Origin: F23-B02 sp963650165
Lineage (GTDB): Bacteria > Bacillota > Clostridia > Oscillospirales > Oscillospiraceae
Length of the DNA stretch: 64,000 nt
Assembly (NCBI GenBank): GCA_963650165.1
Contig: CAVJKX010000005.1
Coordinates: forward strand, 1-64,000
Direction: 5' to 3'
Under the pieces are notes generated by a model that searched no databases, was not told where the DNA came from, and saw only the letters and a list, made by a program, of their open reading frames with translations. This document shows, piece by piece, positions 1 through 9,078 of this stretch (the first letter of the stretch is position 1; each line of letters opens with the position of its first letter). The position numbers and the translations under genes were made by a program.

Positions 1-60
1 TCGCGATATCCTTTTTTCTTTTCCTGCTCTGTAACTTATCATTGACTAACCTACACTTTT

Positions 61-130
61 TTGCTGTTGAATTGCCGATTATATAATGGTATAGTGTTCT
101 CAGCCGGCCTTTCCGGCAAAGGAGACAGAT
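61..130 (+). promoter_or_regulatory. Promoter and leader of the binding-protein gene
   Basis: A perfect -10 hexamer TATAAT lies at 82-87, with TTGCTG at 61-66 as a weak -35 at a short 15-nt spacing. A 5-bp GCCGG/CCGGC hairpin at 102-116 precedes the ribosome site AAAGGAGA. No metal or cobalamin riboswitch was recognised. Confidence 0.5.
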
Positions 131-1105
131 ATGAAAAGAATAATTGCGCTTTTGCTGTGCCTCGTCATGGCACTTTCGCTGTGCGCATGCGGGGACACAG
201 AGCCCGAAGCGAGCGCACAGCCTGCCGCGGAGCCGACGCCCGAGTCGAGCTACGCCCCGGTGAGCTTCCGCAACCACGGAAAGTTCAGCACCGTCACCGC
301 GCTTCCGCAGAAGGTCGTGACGGCGGGGCCGAACTGCACGGAGGTTTTCTGCGCGCTCGGCCTTGCGGATAAGGTCATAGGCAAATGTATGGAAAACCAC
401 TCGCTCGGCGCCCTGCCGGAGTATGCCGACGCGGTCGCCGGCATTCCCACGCTCAGCGTCGGCTACCCCACTGCGGAGCAGATAATCAAAAGCGGCTGCG
501 ACTTTCTGTACGCAAGCTCGTGGATATTCGACGACGACCTGACCGTGGCTCAGCTCGAAAGCGCCGGAATATGCGTGTACGTCAGCGAGGCCGAGACGGT
601 CGAGGCCCTGTGGCAGGAGCTGCGCGACCTCGGCAAGGTGTTTTGCGTGGATAACATCGAGGAGATCGTCGGAGGGCAGAGCATGAGGCTCGAGGCGCTG
701 GCCGACAGGCTCGGCGACGTGAGCGAGCCCAAAAGCGTGTTCGTGCTCGACAGCTTCATCGGCGATAAGCTCTACACCGCGGGCAGCACGAACATCGAGT
801 CGGCCTATATCGCCGCGGCGGGCGGCGTGAACGCCGTGACCGGGCTTACAAAGGCCTGGGACGCCGTTGATGCGCAGACGCTCATCGACGCCGACCCGTG
901 GTGCATCGTTATCCACGACTACTCGGGCTCAGGCTACGACGACAAGGTCGAGGCCCTCAAGGCCGATGCGCAGCTTTCGCAGCTCGACTGCGTAAAAAAC
1001 GAGCGCTTTGTACGCCTTTCACTGGAGGACGCAATGCCCGGCATTCGCTGCGCCCCGACGGTCGAGGCCATAGCGCAGGCGCTGTACCCAGAGAAATTCT
1101 CATAA
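131..1105 (+). CDS. ABC transporter substrate-binding lipoprotein (siderophore/cobalamin/haem class)
   Basis: This 324-residue protein begins with a lipoprotein signal peptide whose lipobox LCAC places the lipidated cysteine at residue 20. A Ser/Pro/Glu-rich linker follows, then a two-lobed periplasmic-binding fold of the BtuF/FhuD/TroA kind (for example TVTALPQKVVTAGPNCTE and the FLYASSW region). The family captures Fe3+-siderophore, haem or corrinoid outside the membrane and passes it to a permease/ATPase pair. No permease or ATPase gene follows; a convergent gene and repeat-rich DNA come next. Partner genes may lie left of the window or elsewhere. The ATG is chosen because it directly precedes the signal peptide and follows AAAGGAGA. 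The ligand cannot be read from the sequence. Confidence 0.85.
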   Translation: MKRIIALLLCLVMALSLCACGDTEPEASAQPAAEPTPESSYAPVSFRNHGKFSTVTALPQKVVTAGPNCTEVFCALGLADKVIGKCMENHSLGALPEYADAVAGIPTLSVGYPTAEQIIKSGCDFLYASSWIFDDDLTVAQLESAGICVYVSEAETVEALWQELRDLGKVFCVDNIEEIVGGQSMRLEALADRLGDVSEPKSVFVLDSFIGDKLYTAGSTNIESAYIAAAGGVNAVTGLTKAWDAVDAQTLIDADPWCIVIHDYSGSGYDDKVEALKADAQLSQLDCVKNERFVRLSLEDAMPGIRCAPTVEAIAQALYPEKFS

Positions 1106-1107
1106 AG

Positions 1108-1145
1108 AAAAATTCCGGTAACGCAAAAGTGTTACCGGAATTTTT
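1108..1145. terminator. Perfect hairpin, copy 1 of a duplicated terminator
   Basis: Fifteen-base arms (1108-1122 and 1131-1145) are perfectly complementary around the loop GCAAAAGT and end in T5. It lies just after the binding-protein stop and can act as its terminator. An identical 38-bp copy occurs at 1367-1404. Confidence 0.85.
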
Positions 1146-1366
1146 GGAGACTGTCAAAAAACCTGTGCTGCTGAGTAGAGATATCCGCGCAGCGGGGGAG
1201 CTCGAGGGGGGGTAAGACCCGCCTCGAATTAGATTATAGCCATCAAAAAGTCTGATTTATCAGACTTTTTGACGAGCACAGCGAGATTTTTCGTGAAGCG
1301 CAAGCTTCACAAAAAATGTGGCGTTTTTAAGCGTTCAAAAAAGTCACAGACTTTTTTGAAACGCTG
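1146..1366. repeat. Hairpin-rich 221-bp segment between two identical terminators
   Basis: No gene is visible. The segment holds several small inverted repeats: AAAAAGTCTGA/TCAGACTTTTT around 1244-1269, a TGAAGC/GCTTCA hairpin near 1300, and a longer one near 1331-1364 with the arms CAAAAAAGTC and GACTTTTTTG. Flanking by identical 38-bp hairpins suggests either an inserted non-coding element or a tandem duplication. Confidence 0.5.
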
Positions 1367-1404
1367 AAAAATTCCGGTAACGCAAAAGTGTTACCGGAAT
1401 TTTT
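1367..1404. terminator. Perfect hairpin, copy 2 of the duplicated terminator
   Basis: Identical to the hairpin at 1108-1145. Because it carries A-runs and T-runs on both sides it can stop transcription from either direction. Here it would serve the minus-strand oxidase gene to its right. Confidence 0.85.
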
Positions 1405-1423
1405 GCTTTGCATCAGGCTGCCG

Positions 1424-1551
1424 TTATTCCTCGCTCCCGACGCCGTCGATGGCCGAGAGGGCCTTTTCCGCCATGCCTGCGTGGGCAAGCTTGCCGAGCC
1501 GCGCAAGCGACAGGCAGCATTTTAATAAGTATTTTGAGACGTTCAATGTCT
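1424..1551 (-). pseudogene. Possible 3' remnant of a lost gene
   Basis: On the minus strand an open phase ends at a TAA (1424-1426) and encodes a tail ending LSAIDGVGSEE. Its codons show the G/C-ending third positions typical of real genes here. There is no ribosome site, and the reading phase differs from the neighbouring oxidase. I read it as the end of a gene whose 5' part was deleted, or as a very short gene. Support is codon pattern only. Confidence 0.25.
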
Positions 1552-1557
1552 TGTGCC

Positions 1558-2577
1558 TCAGGGAACGAAGATATTATCCCCGCCGATATCGGCAAGCGTG
1601 GGAGTGCCGCACATGGTCATAGTGTCGCGCAGCTGAGCGGTGATGGTGTCCATGTATACCTTGAAGCCCTCCGCGCCCTCGGCGTAGATGAAGGGAACGA
1701 CCGGGCGGCCTATCAGCACCGCGTCCGCGCCCAGAGCGATGGCCTTGAAAACGTCGACGCCGCTGCGGATGCCGCCGTCGACGAAGATCTTGACCTTGCC
1801 CTTGACGGCCTTTGCGATCGCGGGCAGCACCTCCGCCGTTGCGGGGCAGCAGCCCTGCACTCTGCCGCCGTGGTTTGACACGACGATTGCGTCGGCGCCT
1901 GCCTCGACGGCCTTCTCGGCGCCCTTTACGGTCATGATGCCCTTTATGATAAACGGCATGTTCGCGTGGTTTATTATCTCGCGCATCTCGTCTACAGACT
2001 TCGAGCCCGCGTTGGGGTTCATTGCCTTGAGGAAGGGCAGGCCCGCGCCGTCAACGTCCATGGCCGCGGCGAATATGCCCAGCTCGTTGAGCAGGTCTAT
2101 CTTCTCGAAAACGAATTCCTTGTTCCAGGGCTTTATCGTCGGGATGCCCATGCCGCCGATGGCTGCCATATCCTTTGCGGCGTTCTGCATGACGGCGGGA
2201 TCGACGCCGTCGCCGGTGAGGGCGCAGATGCCGTAGTCGGCAGCGGCGTTCACGAGAATGTGATTGTAGTGCAGATCGTCGTACTTATCGCCGTAGTGCA
2301 TGCTCAGTGCGCCGAGCGGAGCGATGAATATAGGCGCGGAGAATTTTTTGCCGAAGAGCTCAAAGCCCGTATCGACCGCCGTGTTGGGGCAGAGCGTGTC
2401 CATGTTGACGAATATCTCCTGCCACTTGTCATAGTTGCGCGCGGCGGTGTTGCCGGGGGCTTTGCTGCCGGGGCCGGGCATGGTATTGCCGCAGGCTCTG
2501 CCGTTGCAGACGGGGCAGGCCTTGCAGTACGGGCCGACCTCGCCGGCCGCTTTTTTGAGAATTTCACCGTAGTTCAT
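1558..2577 (-). CDS. FMN-dependent alpha-hydroxy-acid oxidising protein
   Basis: A 339-residue TIM-barrel flavoprotein of the lactate/glycolate oxidase superfamily, which oxidises 2-hydroxy acids with FMN. The SNHGGR signature at residues 234-239 carries the catalytic histidine and substrate-binding arginine. The phosphate-binding region DGGIRSG and the later ADAVLIGRP are also present. The N-terminus adds a C-x2-C-x2-C-x4-C cluster (C18, C21, C24, C29) that classical oxidases lack and that could bind Fe-S or zinc. It is transcribed leftwards, just downstream of the radical SAM gene with a 40-bp gap, so the two may be co-transcribed. The substrate is unknown. In an anaerobe the electron acceptor is unlikely to be O2, but that is inference. 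Confidence 0.85.
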   Translation of the reverse strand: MNYGEILKKAAGEVGPYCKACPVCNGRACGNTMPGPGSKAPGNTAARNYDKWQEIFVNMDTLCPNTAVDTGFELFGKKFSAPIFIAPLGALSMHYGDKYDDLHYNHILVNAAADYGICALTGDGVDPAVMQNAAKDMAAIGGMGIPTIKPWNKEFVFEKIDLLNELGIFAAAMDVDGAGLPFLKAMNPNAGSKSVDEMREIINHANMPFIIKGIMTVKGAEKAVEAGADAIVVSNHGGRVQGCCPATAEVLPAIAKAVKGKVKIFVDGGIRSGVDVFKAIALGADAVLIGRPVVPFIYAEGAEGFKVYMDTITAQLRDTMTMCGTPTLADIGGDNIFVP

Positions 2578-2617
2578 AATGTACCTCCTGTGTGTTTTAT
2601 ATGTTTATATATAGAGA

Positions 2618-3499
2618 TCAGATACCGCTCAGGTCAAAGTCCGGTATCATATCATCGCATGCAGCCTCCGGCTCCTGCCAGAAGCCGTTATATATCCCGC
2701 GCCGCATCATATAGTCCACAAGCGCGTCGTTTTCCGCGGCCGTGACGGTTTTCTGAAGCTCGGGAAAGCTCTCGGTTCCCGGCATGGGCGTATACTGCGC
2801 CATGAGCGAAAACAGCACGTCGTCGCCGGGGAAATTATCGGCAACGAAGTCGATTACCGCGCGGCTGTTTTCCTCCTCGCCCGGCAGGATCAGGTGTCTT
2901 ATGAGAACGCCGGACAGGAGCATGCCGTCGCCGTCGAGCTCAAAGGCGCCGGTCTGCCGGAACATTTCGTTTATCGCGGCCTGAGCGGTCTCGGGATAAT
3001 CCGGCGCGCGGGAGTAGCGTGCGGCAAGCGCAGGGTCCATGTATTTGAGGTCGGGCATATATATCTGCACGAGACCTTCAAGCTTTCTCAGACTCTCCAC
3101 GCTGTCGTAGCCCGAGCTGTTCCACGCTACGGGAATGCCGGGCTTTGCCCTTTCCAGCGCCTGCACTATCGCGTCTGTGTAATGCGTCGGCGTTACGAGG
3201 TTTATGTTGTGAACGCCCTTGTCCTGAAGCTCGAGAAAAATATCGGCAAGGCGCCCGATGCTTACGGCTTTGCCTTTTTCCGCGCGGCTTATCTCATGGT
3301 TCTGGCAGAACACGCATTTCAAATTGCAGCCGGAGAAAAACACGGTGCCGCTGCCGCGCTGCCCGCTGATGCATGGCTCCTCGCCGTAATGGGGCGCGGC
3401 GCGCGCAAGCATCGGCAAAGACGGGCATGCGCAGACCCCGCCGGGACAGTGTTCGCTTCTTTCGGCGCCGCAGCGGCGCGGACAGGCGTTGCAGATCAT
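2618..3499 (-). CDS. Radical SAM protein of the PflA-like COG1313 family
   Basis: A 293-residue protein with the radical SAM cluster motif C58-x3-C62-x2-C65 (SGCNLKCVFCQN), which holds a [4Fe-4S] cluster that cleaves S-adenosylmethionine. The first 25 residues contain six more cysteines (C3, C6, C10, C18, C23, C25), which may hold a second metal site. The overall match is to the uncharacterised Fe-S family related to pyruvate formate-lyase activating enzyme. No obvious glycyl-radical partner gene is adjacent. The target is unknown. It probably heads a short leftward operon with the hydroxy-acid oxidase. Confidence 0.8.
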   Translation of the reverse strand: MICNACPRRCGAERSEHCPGGVCACPSLPMLARAAPHYGEEPCISGQRGSGTVFFSGCNLKCVFCQNHEISRAEKGKAVSIGRLADIFLELQDKGVHNINLVTPTHYTDAIVQALERAKPGIPVAWNSSGYDSVESLRKLEGLVQIYMPDLKYMDPALAARYSRAPDYPETAQAAINEMFRQTGAFELDGDGMLLSGVLIRHLILPGEEENSRAVIDFVADNFPGDDVLFSLMAQYTPMPGTESFPELQKTVTAAENDALVDYMMRRGIYNGFWQEPEAACDDMIPDFDLSGI

Positions 3500-3692
3500 T
3501 TTTTGCCTCTCAAATTACGGAAATTAATGTGCACATTGTCGGTTTGACACACGTTTACGGTGCCTGCGCGAGGCGAAACTTGTAAAAGGTGCAACAAATC
3601 TCGAAAATCACAAAAAAGTTCATCTTTTTCGGGTGAAATGTGCTAAAATGTACTTGTAAAACAGATATTTGATAATGAAACGGGATATGATA

Positions 3693-4178
3693 ATGCTGAA
3701 TATAGTCCTTCTCGAGCCGGAGATACCGCATAATACGGGAGCGATCGCGCGGACCTGCGCGGCCACCGGCGCAAGGCTCCACCTCATAAAGCCGCTGGGC
3801 TTTGATATCTCCGACAAAGCCGTCAGGCGCTGCGGCCTTGACTACTGGCATCTTGTCGACATAAGCGTGTACGAAAACCTTGACGAATACCTCGAAAAAA
3901 ACGGCGACGAAAACCTCTGGCTTGCGACGACCAAGGCACCGCGCGCCTACTGCGAGGCCGACTTTTCGACCGAAACGGTCTCCGTCATGCTCGGCAAGGA
4001 AACCGCGGGACTGCCCGAGGAGCTGCGCATGAGATATTATGACCGCTGCATACGCATACCCATGGTGAGCGAGGCCCGCAGCCTCAATCTCTCAAACTCG
4101 GCCGCGATACTTGCCTACGAGGCGCTTCGCCAGCAGGGCTTCCCGGGGCTCAGGAACACAGGGTCCATGGCCGAATAA
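3693..4178 (+). CDS. trmL: tRNA (cytidine(34)-2'-O)-methyltransferase TrmL
   Basis: A SPOUT-fold methyltransferase of about 161 residues, the usual TrmL size. The family methylates the ribose at wobble position 34 of tRNA-Leu isoacceptors. The N-terminal LLEPEIPHNTGAIARTC, the GKETAGLP loop and the C-terminal knot region RSLNLSNSAAI are diagnostic. Several in-frame starts exist (TTG 3669, ATG 3675, 3687 and 3693). I prefer 3693 because family members begin at MLNIVLLEP and GGGA lies upstream. An extended -10 TGCTAAAAT lies near 3640. The next gene, pgk, is 63 bp downstream. Confidence 0.9.
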   Translation: MLNIVLLEPEIPHNTGAIARTCAATGARLHLIKPLGFDISDKAVRRCGLDYWHLVDISVYENLDEYLEKNGDENLWLATTKAPRAYCEADFSTETVSVMLGKETAGLPEELRMRYYDRCIRIPMVSEARSLNLSNSAAILAYEALRQQGFPGLRNTGSMAE

Positions 4179-4241
4179 TAACAGTTATCCATTAAATTTT
4201 CAATACCGAGTCGGATTTTTCCGACGGAAAGGAGCTTTATC

Positions 4242-5435
4242 ATGAATTACAACAAGAAAAGCGTGCTCGATGCGGACGTCAAGGGTAAGAAGGTGCTTCT
4301 GCGCTGCGACTTCAACGTCCCCCAGAACAAGGAGACCGGCGAGATCACAAGCGATAAGCGTATCGTCGCCGCTCTGCCGACGATAAAGTATCTGCTGGAT
4401 AACGGAGCCGCCGTCATTGCCTGCTCCCACCTCGGCAAGCCCAAGGGCGAGTGGAAGGAAAAGCTCACTCTCGCACCTGTTGCAAAGCGCCTTTCCGAGC
4501 TGCTCGGTATGGACGTCATTTTCGCAAAGGACATAATCGGCGAGGATGCGCAGGCCAAGGCCGCCGCGCTGCAGCCCGGCCAGCTCATGCTGCTTGAAAA
4601 CCTCCGCTTCGATATCCGCGAGGAGAAAAACGGCGACGACTTCGCAAAGGCGCTCAGCGATATGGCCGAGCTCTACGTTTCCGACGCCTTCGGCACCGTT
4701 CACCGCGCCCACGCCTCCACGGCGGGCGTTGCAAAGTACCTGCCGGCATACGCGGGACTTCTCGTCGAGAAGGAGCTGTCGGTCATGGGCAAGGCGCTCG
4801 ACGATCCCGCGCGTCCCTTCGTCGCGGTGCTCGGCGGCGCTAAGGTCTCCGACAAGATCGGCGTCATAAACAATCTGCTCGATAAGGCCGACACCGTCAT
4901 CATCGGCGGCGGCATGGCCTACACCTTCATAAAGGCCATGGGTCACGGCATAGGCAATTCCCTGCTCGAGGCCGACAAGCTCGACTACGCGCTTGAGATG
5001 ATAGCCAAGGCAAAGGAAAAGAACGTCAGGCTTCTCCTGCCCGTCGATACCGCGATCGGCAGCGAGTTTAAGGCCGACTGCGAGAAGAAGGTCGTTCCCG
5101 CCGATACCATACCCGACGGCTGGATGGGCCTGGACATCGGACCCGAGACCGTGAAGCTGTTTTCCGACGCGATCAAAAACGCAAAGACCGTCGTCTGGAA
5201 CGGACCCATGGGCGTTTTCGAGTTCGAGGCCTTTGCCGAGGGCACCAGGGCCGTGGCAAGAGCTCTTGCCGAGTCCGGCGCCGTTACCATAGTCGGCGGC
5301 GGCGACAGTGCGGCGGCCGTAGAGCAGCTCGGCTTTGCCGATAAGATGACCCACATTTCCACCGGCGGCGGCGCATCGCTCGAGTTCCTCGAAGGCCGCG
5401 AGCTCCCCGGCGTCGCATGCCTGCTCGATAAATAA
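4242..5435 (+). CDS. pgk: Phosphoglycerate kinase
   Basis: A full-length 397-residue cytosolic enzyme that transfers phosphate from 1,3-bisphosphoglycerate to ADP. The N-terminal RCDFNVP substrate-binding motif, the SHLGKP and ENLRF segments and the C-terminal nucleotide-binding GGGDSAAAV glycine loop are all present. The ribosome site GGAAAGGAG precedes the ATG. It opens a tight cluster pgk-tpiA-gpmI-eno; the usual upstream partner gapA is not in this window. Nothing unusual was seen. Confidence 0.97.
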   Translation: MNYNKKSVLDADVKGKKVLLRCDFNVPQNKETGEITSDKRIVAALPTIKYLLDNGAAVIACSHLGKPKGEWKEKLTLAPVAKRLSELLGMDVIFAKDIIGEDAQAKAAALQPGQLMLLENLRFDIREEKNGDDFAKALSDMAELYVSDAFGTVHRAHASTAGVAKYLPAYAGLLVEKELSVMGKALDDPARPFVAVLGGAKVSDKIGVINNLLDKADTVIIGGGMAYTFIKAMGHGIGNSLLEADKLDYALEMIAKAKEKNVRLLLPVDTAIGSEFKADCEKKVVPADTIPDGWMGLDIGPETVKLFSDAIKNAKTVVWNGPMGVFEFEAFAEGTRAVARALAESGAVTIVGGGDSAAAVEQLGFADKMTHISTGGGASLEFLEGRELPGVACLLDK

Positions 5436-5460
5436 AGATCCCCTACAGGAGGCTTGATCA

Positions 5461-6240
5461 ATGAATACAAAATACAGAAAGACCGTAATAGCCGGCAACT
5501 GGAAGATGAACATGCTCTCTTCCGAGGTAAAGCCCTTTATCGAGGAGCTCAAGCCCCTCATGCCCAAGACCAAGGTCTGCGAGACGGTGCTGTGCGTTCC
5601 GGCTGTCAATATAGCCGCGATGCTCAAGGCCGGCAAGGACGCCAAGGTCATGACCGGCGCGCAGGACGTTTCAAAGTTTGAAAAGGGCGCATACACCGGC
5701 GAGGTGTCCGCCGCGCAGCTTGCCGACGCGGGAGTGAAATACTGCATCGTCGGCCACTCCGAGCGCCGCCAGTATCACGGCGAGGACGATCTGCTCATAA
5801 ACGCAAAGACCCGCGCTCTCCTCGAGCACGGCATAAGCCCCATCATCTGCGTCGGCGAAAGCCTTGAGCAGCGCGAGATGGAGCTCACGATGGCACATAT
5901 AAACTATCAGGTGCGCGCCGCTCTGCACGGCGTTGACGCCGCGTCCCTGCGCCGCTGCGTCATAGCTTACGAGCCCATCTGGGCCATCGGAACGGGCAAG
6001 ACCGCAACGAGCGGGCAGGCCGAGGAGGTCTGCTGCGGCATCCGCGCGATCATCCGCGATATCTACGGCGCGCGTGCGGCCCGCGGCGTAAGCATCCTCT
6101 ACGGCGGCAGCATGAACGCAAAGAACGCGGCCGAGCTTCTGGCTCAGCCGGATGTCGACGGCGGCCTCATAGGCGGTGCGTCGCTTAAGCCCGCAGATTT
6201 TGCGGCGATCATAGCGGCGGCGGGGGCAGGCAATGAGTAA
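5461..6240 (+). CDS. tpiA: Triosephosphate isomerase
   Basis: A 259-residue TIM barrel that interconverts dihydroxyacetone phosphate and glyceraldehyde 3-phosphate. Visible catalytic elements are AGNWKMN (Lys), the electrophilic histidine in IVGHSERR, the catalytic glutamate in AYEPIWAIGTGKTA and the phosphate loop YGGSM. It lies 25 bp after pgk and overlaps gpmI by 8 bp, indicating co-transcription and translational coupling. Confidence 0.97.
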   Translation: MNTKYRKTVIAGNWKMNMLSSEVKPFIEELKPLMPKTKVCETVLCVPAVNIAAMLKAGKDAKVMTGAQDVSKFEKGAYTGEVSAAQLADAGVKYCIVGHSERRQYHGEDDLLINAKTRALLEHGISPIICVGESLEQREMELTMAHINYQVRAALHGVDAASLRRCVIAYEPIWAIGTGKTATSGQAEEVCCGIRAIIRDIYGARAARGVSILYGGSMNAKNAAELLAQPDVDGGLIGGASLKPADFAAIIAAAGAGNE

Positions 6241-7750
6241 GTGCGTTCTTGTCATAATGGACGGCTTCGGCATAGCTCCCGACGGAGCGGGCAACGCCGT
6301 AAGCCTTGCGAAAAAGCCCTGCCTTGACCGCATTTTCGCCGAAAATGCCCACACGCAGCTTCAGGCCTCCGGCCTTGACGTCGGCCTGCCCGAGGGGCAG
6401 ATGGGCAACAGCGAGGTCGGCCACACGAACATCGGCGCCGGACGCGTCGTGTTTCAGGATCTGCCGCGCATAAACAACGCCATAGCCGACGGAAGCTTTT
6501 TCGAAAACGCGGCCTATGTCAGGGCCATGGACGACGCAAAGGAAAGCGGACATGCTCTGCATATACTGGGGCTTTTGTCCGATGGCGGCGTGCACAGCCA
6601 CATAAACCACATATTCGCCATTCTCGATATGGCAAAGCGGCGCGGCCTTGATAAGGTCTTTGTCCACTGCTTCCTCGACGGGCGCGACGTTCCGCCGAGA
6701 AGCGCCGTGGAGTATGTCACGCGCCTGCGCGATAAGTGCGCGTCCCTCGGCAATGCGAAGATCGCAACGATACAGGGCCGCTTCTACGGCATGGACCGCG
6801 ACAAGCGCTGGGACAGAGTCGAGGCCGGCTACAATGCCATCGTCTGCGGCGAGGGCGCTTTGAACCCCGATCCCGTCAAAGCCGTCGAGGACAGCTATGC
6901 GGCAAACGTGTCCGACGAGTTCGTTAAGCCCGTCGTCGTCTGCCCCGAGGGCACGGTAAGCGAGGGCGACAGCGTCATATTCATGAACTTCCGCCCCGAC
7001 CGCGCAAGAGAGATGACCTGGGCGCTCACCCTGCCGGATTTCGACGGCTTTAAGCGCAGAAAGACGGTGTATCCCCTGAGCTATGTCTGCACCGCGCAGT
7101 ACGACGAGGCGCTCACCCTGCCCATAGCCTATCCGCCCGAAAAGCTTGAGAGCACCATCGGCGAGATAGTCTCGGCAAAGGGCTTCAGGCAGTTCCGCGT
7201 TGCGGAAACCGAAAAGTATGCGCATGTCACCTTCTTCTTCAACGGCGGCGTCGAAAAGCCCTGCGAGGGCGAGGACAGATGCCTCGTCCCGTCGCCCAAG
7301 CAGTTCCCGACCTACGACCTCATCCCTCAGATGAGCGCGGAGGAGGTCGCCGACAAGTGCGTTGAAGCGATAAAGAGCGATAAATACGAGATGATAGTCT
7401 GCAACTTCGCAAACTGCGACATGGTCGGACACACGGGAGTGCTCGACGCGGCGATAAAGGCCGTCGAGACCGTTGACGGCTGCATGGGCAGGGTGTACGC
7501 TGCGGCAAGGAGCATGCCCGACACCGTTCTGTGCATCACCGCCGACCACGGCAACGCCGACTGCATGGTAAACGCCGACGGAAAAATTAATACTCAGCAT
7601 ACTACCAATCCCGTGCCTTTTGTGGTATGCTGTGACGGTGTCAGGCTTCGTGACGGCGGCCGCCTTTCGGATATCGCCCCGACGATGCTCGACATCATGA
7701 ACATCGAAAAACCCGGCGCAATGAGCGGAAGCTCGCTGATAATCAAATAA
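6233..7750 (+). CDS. gpmI: 2,3-bisphosphoglycerate-independent phosphoglycerate mutase
   Basis: A 505-residue member of the alkaline phosphatase superfamily that converts 3-phosphoglycerate to 2-phosphoglycerate using two metal ions, normally Mn2+. The N-terminal metal motif VIMDGFGI, the phosphoserine nucleophile in GQMGNSEVGHTNIGAG and the C-terminal TADHGNAD metal ligands are present. The start overlaps the end of tpiA. The Mn2+ dependence is family knowledge. Confidence 0.97.
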   Translation: MSKCVLVIMDGFGIAPDGAGNAVSLAKKPCLDRIFAENAHTQLQASGLDVGLPEGQMGNSEVGHTNIGAGRVVFQDLPRINNAIADGSFFENAAYVRAMDDAKESGHALHILGLLSDGGVHSHINHIFAILDMAKRRGLDKVFVHCFLDGRDVPPRSAVEYVTRLRDKCASLGNAKIATIQGRFYGMDRDKRWDRVEAGYNAIVCGEGALNPDPVKAVEDSYAANVSDEFVKPVVVCPEGTVSEGDSVIFMNFRPDRAREMTWALTLPDFDGFKRRKTVYPLSYVCTAQYDEALTLPIAYPPEKLESTIGEIVSAKGFRQFRVAETEKYAHVTFFFNGGVEKPCEGEDRCLVPSPKQFPTYDLIPQMSAEEVADKCVEAIKSDKYEMIVCNFANCDMVGHTGVLDAAIKAVETVDGCMGRVYAAARSMPDTVLCITADHGNADCMVNADGKINTQHTTNPVPFVVCCDGVRLRDGGRLSDIAPTMLDIMNIEKPGAMSGSSLIIK

Positions 7751-7766
7751 AAGGAGATTGAGCAAA

Positions 7767-9056
7767 ATGAAACAGTATTTTGAGATCGTTGACGTAATGG
7801 CAAGAGAGATCCTCGACTCACGCGGCAACCCGACCGTCGAGGTCGAGGTCACCCTCGACGACGGCACCGTGGGCCGCGCGGCGGTACCCTCCGGCGCATC
7901 CACCGGCATGTACGAGGCATGCGAGCTGCGCGACGGCGACAAGAGCCGTTACGGCGGCAAGGGCGTCAGCAAGGCAGTCGAGAATGTCAACGGCGAGATC
8001 GCCGAGGCCATGGTCGGCCTGAACGTCCTCGATCAGCCCGGCATCGACAAGATGCTCATCGAGATAGACGGTACCCCCAACAAGTCCCGCCTCGGCGCAA
8101 ACGCCATCCTCGGCGTATCGCTGGCCTGCGCACGCGCGGCGGCTGAGGCCACCGGCCAGAGCCTGTATAACTACATCGGCGGCGTGAACGCCAAGACCCT
8201 GCCCGTTCCCATGATGAACGTCCTCAACGGCGGCGCACACGCTACCGGCTCGAACGTCGATATCCAGGAGTTCATGATCATGCCCGTCAGCGCAAAGAGC
8301 TGGAAGGAAGCGCTGCGCATGTGCGCAGAGGTGTTCCATGCGCTCAAGAAGGTCGTTCCGGCCTCCGGCGTGGGCGATGAGGGCGGCTATGCTCCGAACC
8401 TCGAGTCCGACGAGGATGCGCTCAAGGCGCTGGTCGCGGCAATGGAAAAGGCCGGCTACAAGCCCGGCGAGGACTTCAGGATCGCCATCGACGGCGCAGT
8501 TTCCGACTGGTACAATGAGGACGACAAGTGCTACCATCTGCCCAAGCGCGGCACCGTCATGACCAGCGAGCAGATGGTCGACATGTGGGAAGGCTTTGTC
8601 GATAAGTACCCCATCATCTCCATCGAGGACGGCATGGGCGAGAACGACTGGGATGGCTGGCAGCTCATGACCAAGCGCCTCGGCCACAGGATCCAGATCG
8701 TCGGCGACGACCTGTTCGTCACCAACACCGAGCGGATTAAGAAGGGCATCGCTCTGGGCGCGGCAAACGCCGTTCTTATCAAGGTAAACCAGATCGGCAC
8801 CCTGACCGAGACCCTCGACGCCATCCAGATGGCACATCGCGCCGGCTGGACCGCGGTCGTCTCCCACCGCTCCGGCGAGACCGAGGATACCACCATCGCC
8901 GATATCTCCGTTGCCGTAAACGCAGGCCAGATCAAGACCGGCGCACCCAGCCGCACCGACCGCGTCTGCAAGTACAACCAGCTGCTGCGCATCGAGGACG
9001 AGCTCTTCGACGTTGCGACCTACCCCGGCATGGACGCATTCTTCTCCATAAAGTAA
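7767..9056 (+). CDS. eno: Enolase
   Basis: A 429-residue enolase that dehydrates 2-phosphoglycerate to phosphoenolpyruvate. The motifs SGASTGMYEA, the Mg2+ site region SIEDGMGENDWDGW and the signature VSHRSGETEDT are present. The ATG at 7767 is preferred over a TTG at 7758 because the TTG abuts the AAGGAGA ribosome site, whereas the ATG has about 10 nt spacing and gives the standard N-terminus. A strong terminator follows, so it ends the glycolytic operon. Confidence 0.97.
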   Translation: MKQYFEIVDVMAREILDSRGNPTVEVEVTLDDGTVGRAAVPSGASTGMYEACELRDGDKSRYGGKGVSKAVENVNGEIAEAMVGLNVLDQPGIDKMLIEIDGTPNKSRLGANAILGVSLACARAAAEATGQSLYNYIGGVNAKTLPVPMMNVLNGGAHATGSNVDIQEFMIMPVSAKSWKEALRMCAEVFHALKKVVPASGVGDEGGYAPNLESDEDALKALVAAMEKAGYKPGEDFRIAIDGAVSDWYNEDDKCYHLPKRGTVMTSEQMVDMWEGFVDKYPIISIEDGMGENDWDGWQLMTKRLGHRIQIVGDDLFVTNTERIKKGIALGAANAVLIKVNQIGTLTETLDAIQMAHRAGWTAVVSHRSGETEDTTIADISVAVNAGQIKTGAPSRTDRVCKYNQLLRIEDELFDVATYPGMDAFFSIK

Positions 9057-9078
9057 TTTTAAGTAATTTTCGAAAAAA

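Noticed and set aside
4200..5747. A 515-codon minus-strand frame opposite pgk and tpiA
   Set aside because: It is a shadow of two certain glycolytic genes and shows no known motif.
6209..7942. A 577-codon minus-strand frame opposite gpmI
   Set aside because: Same reason: antisense shadow across gene boundaries with low-complexity translation.
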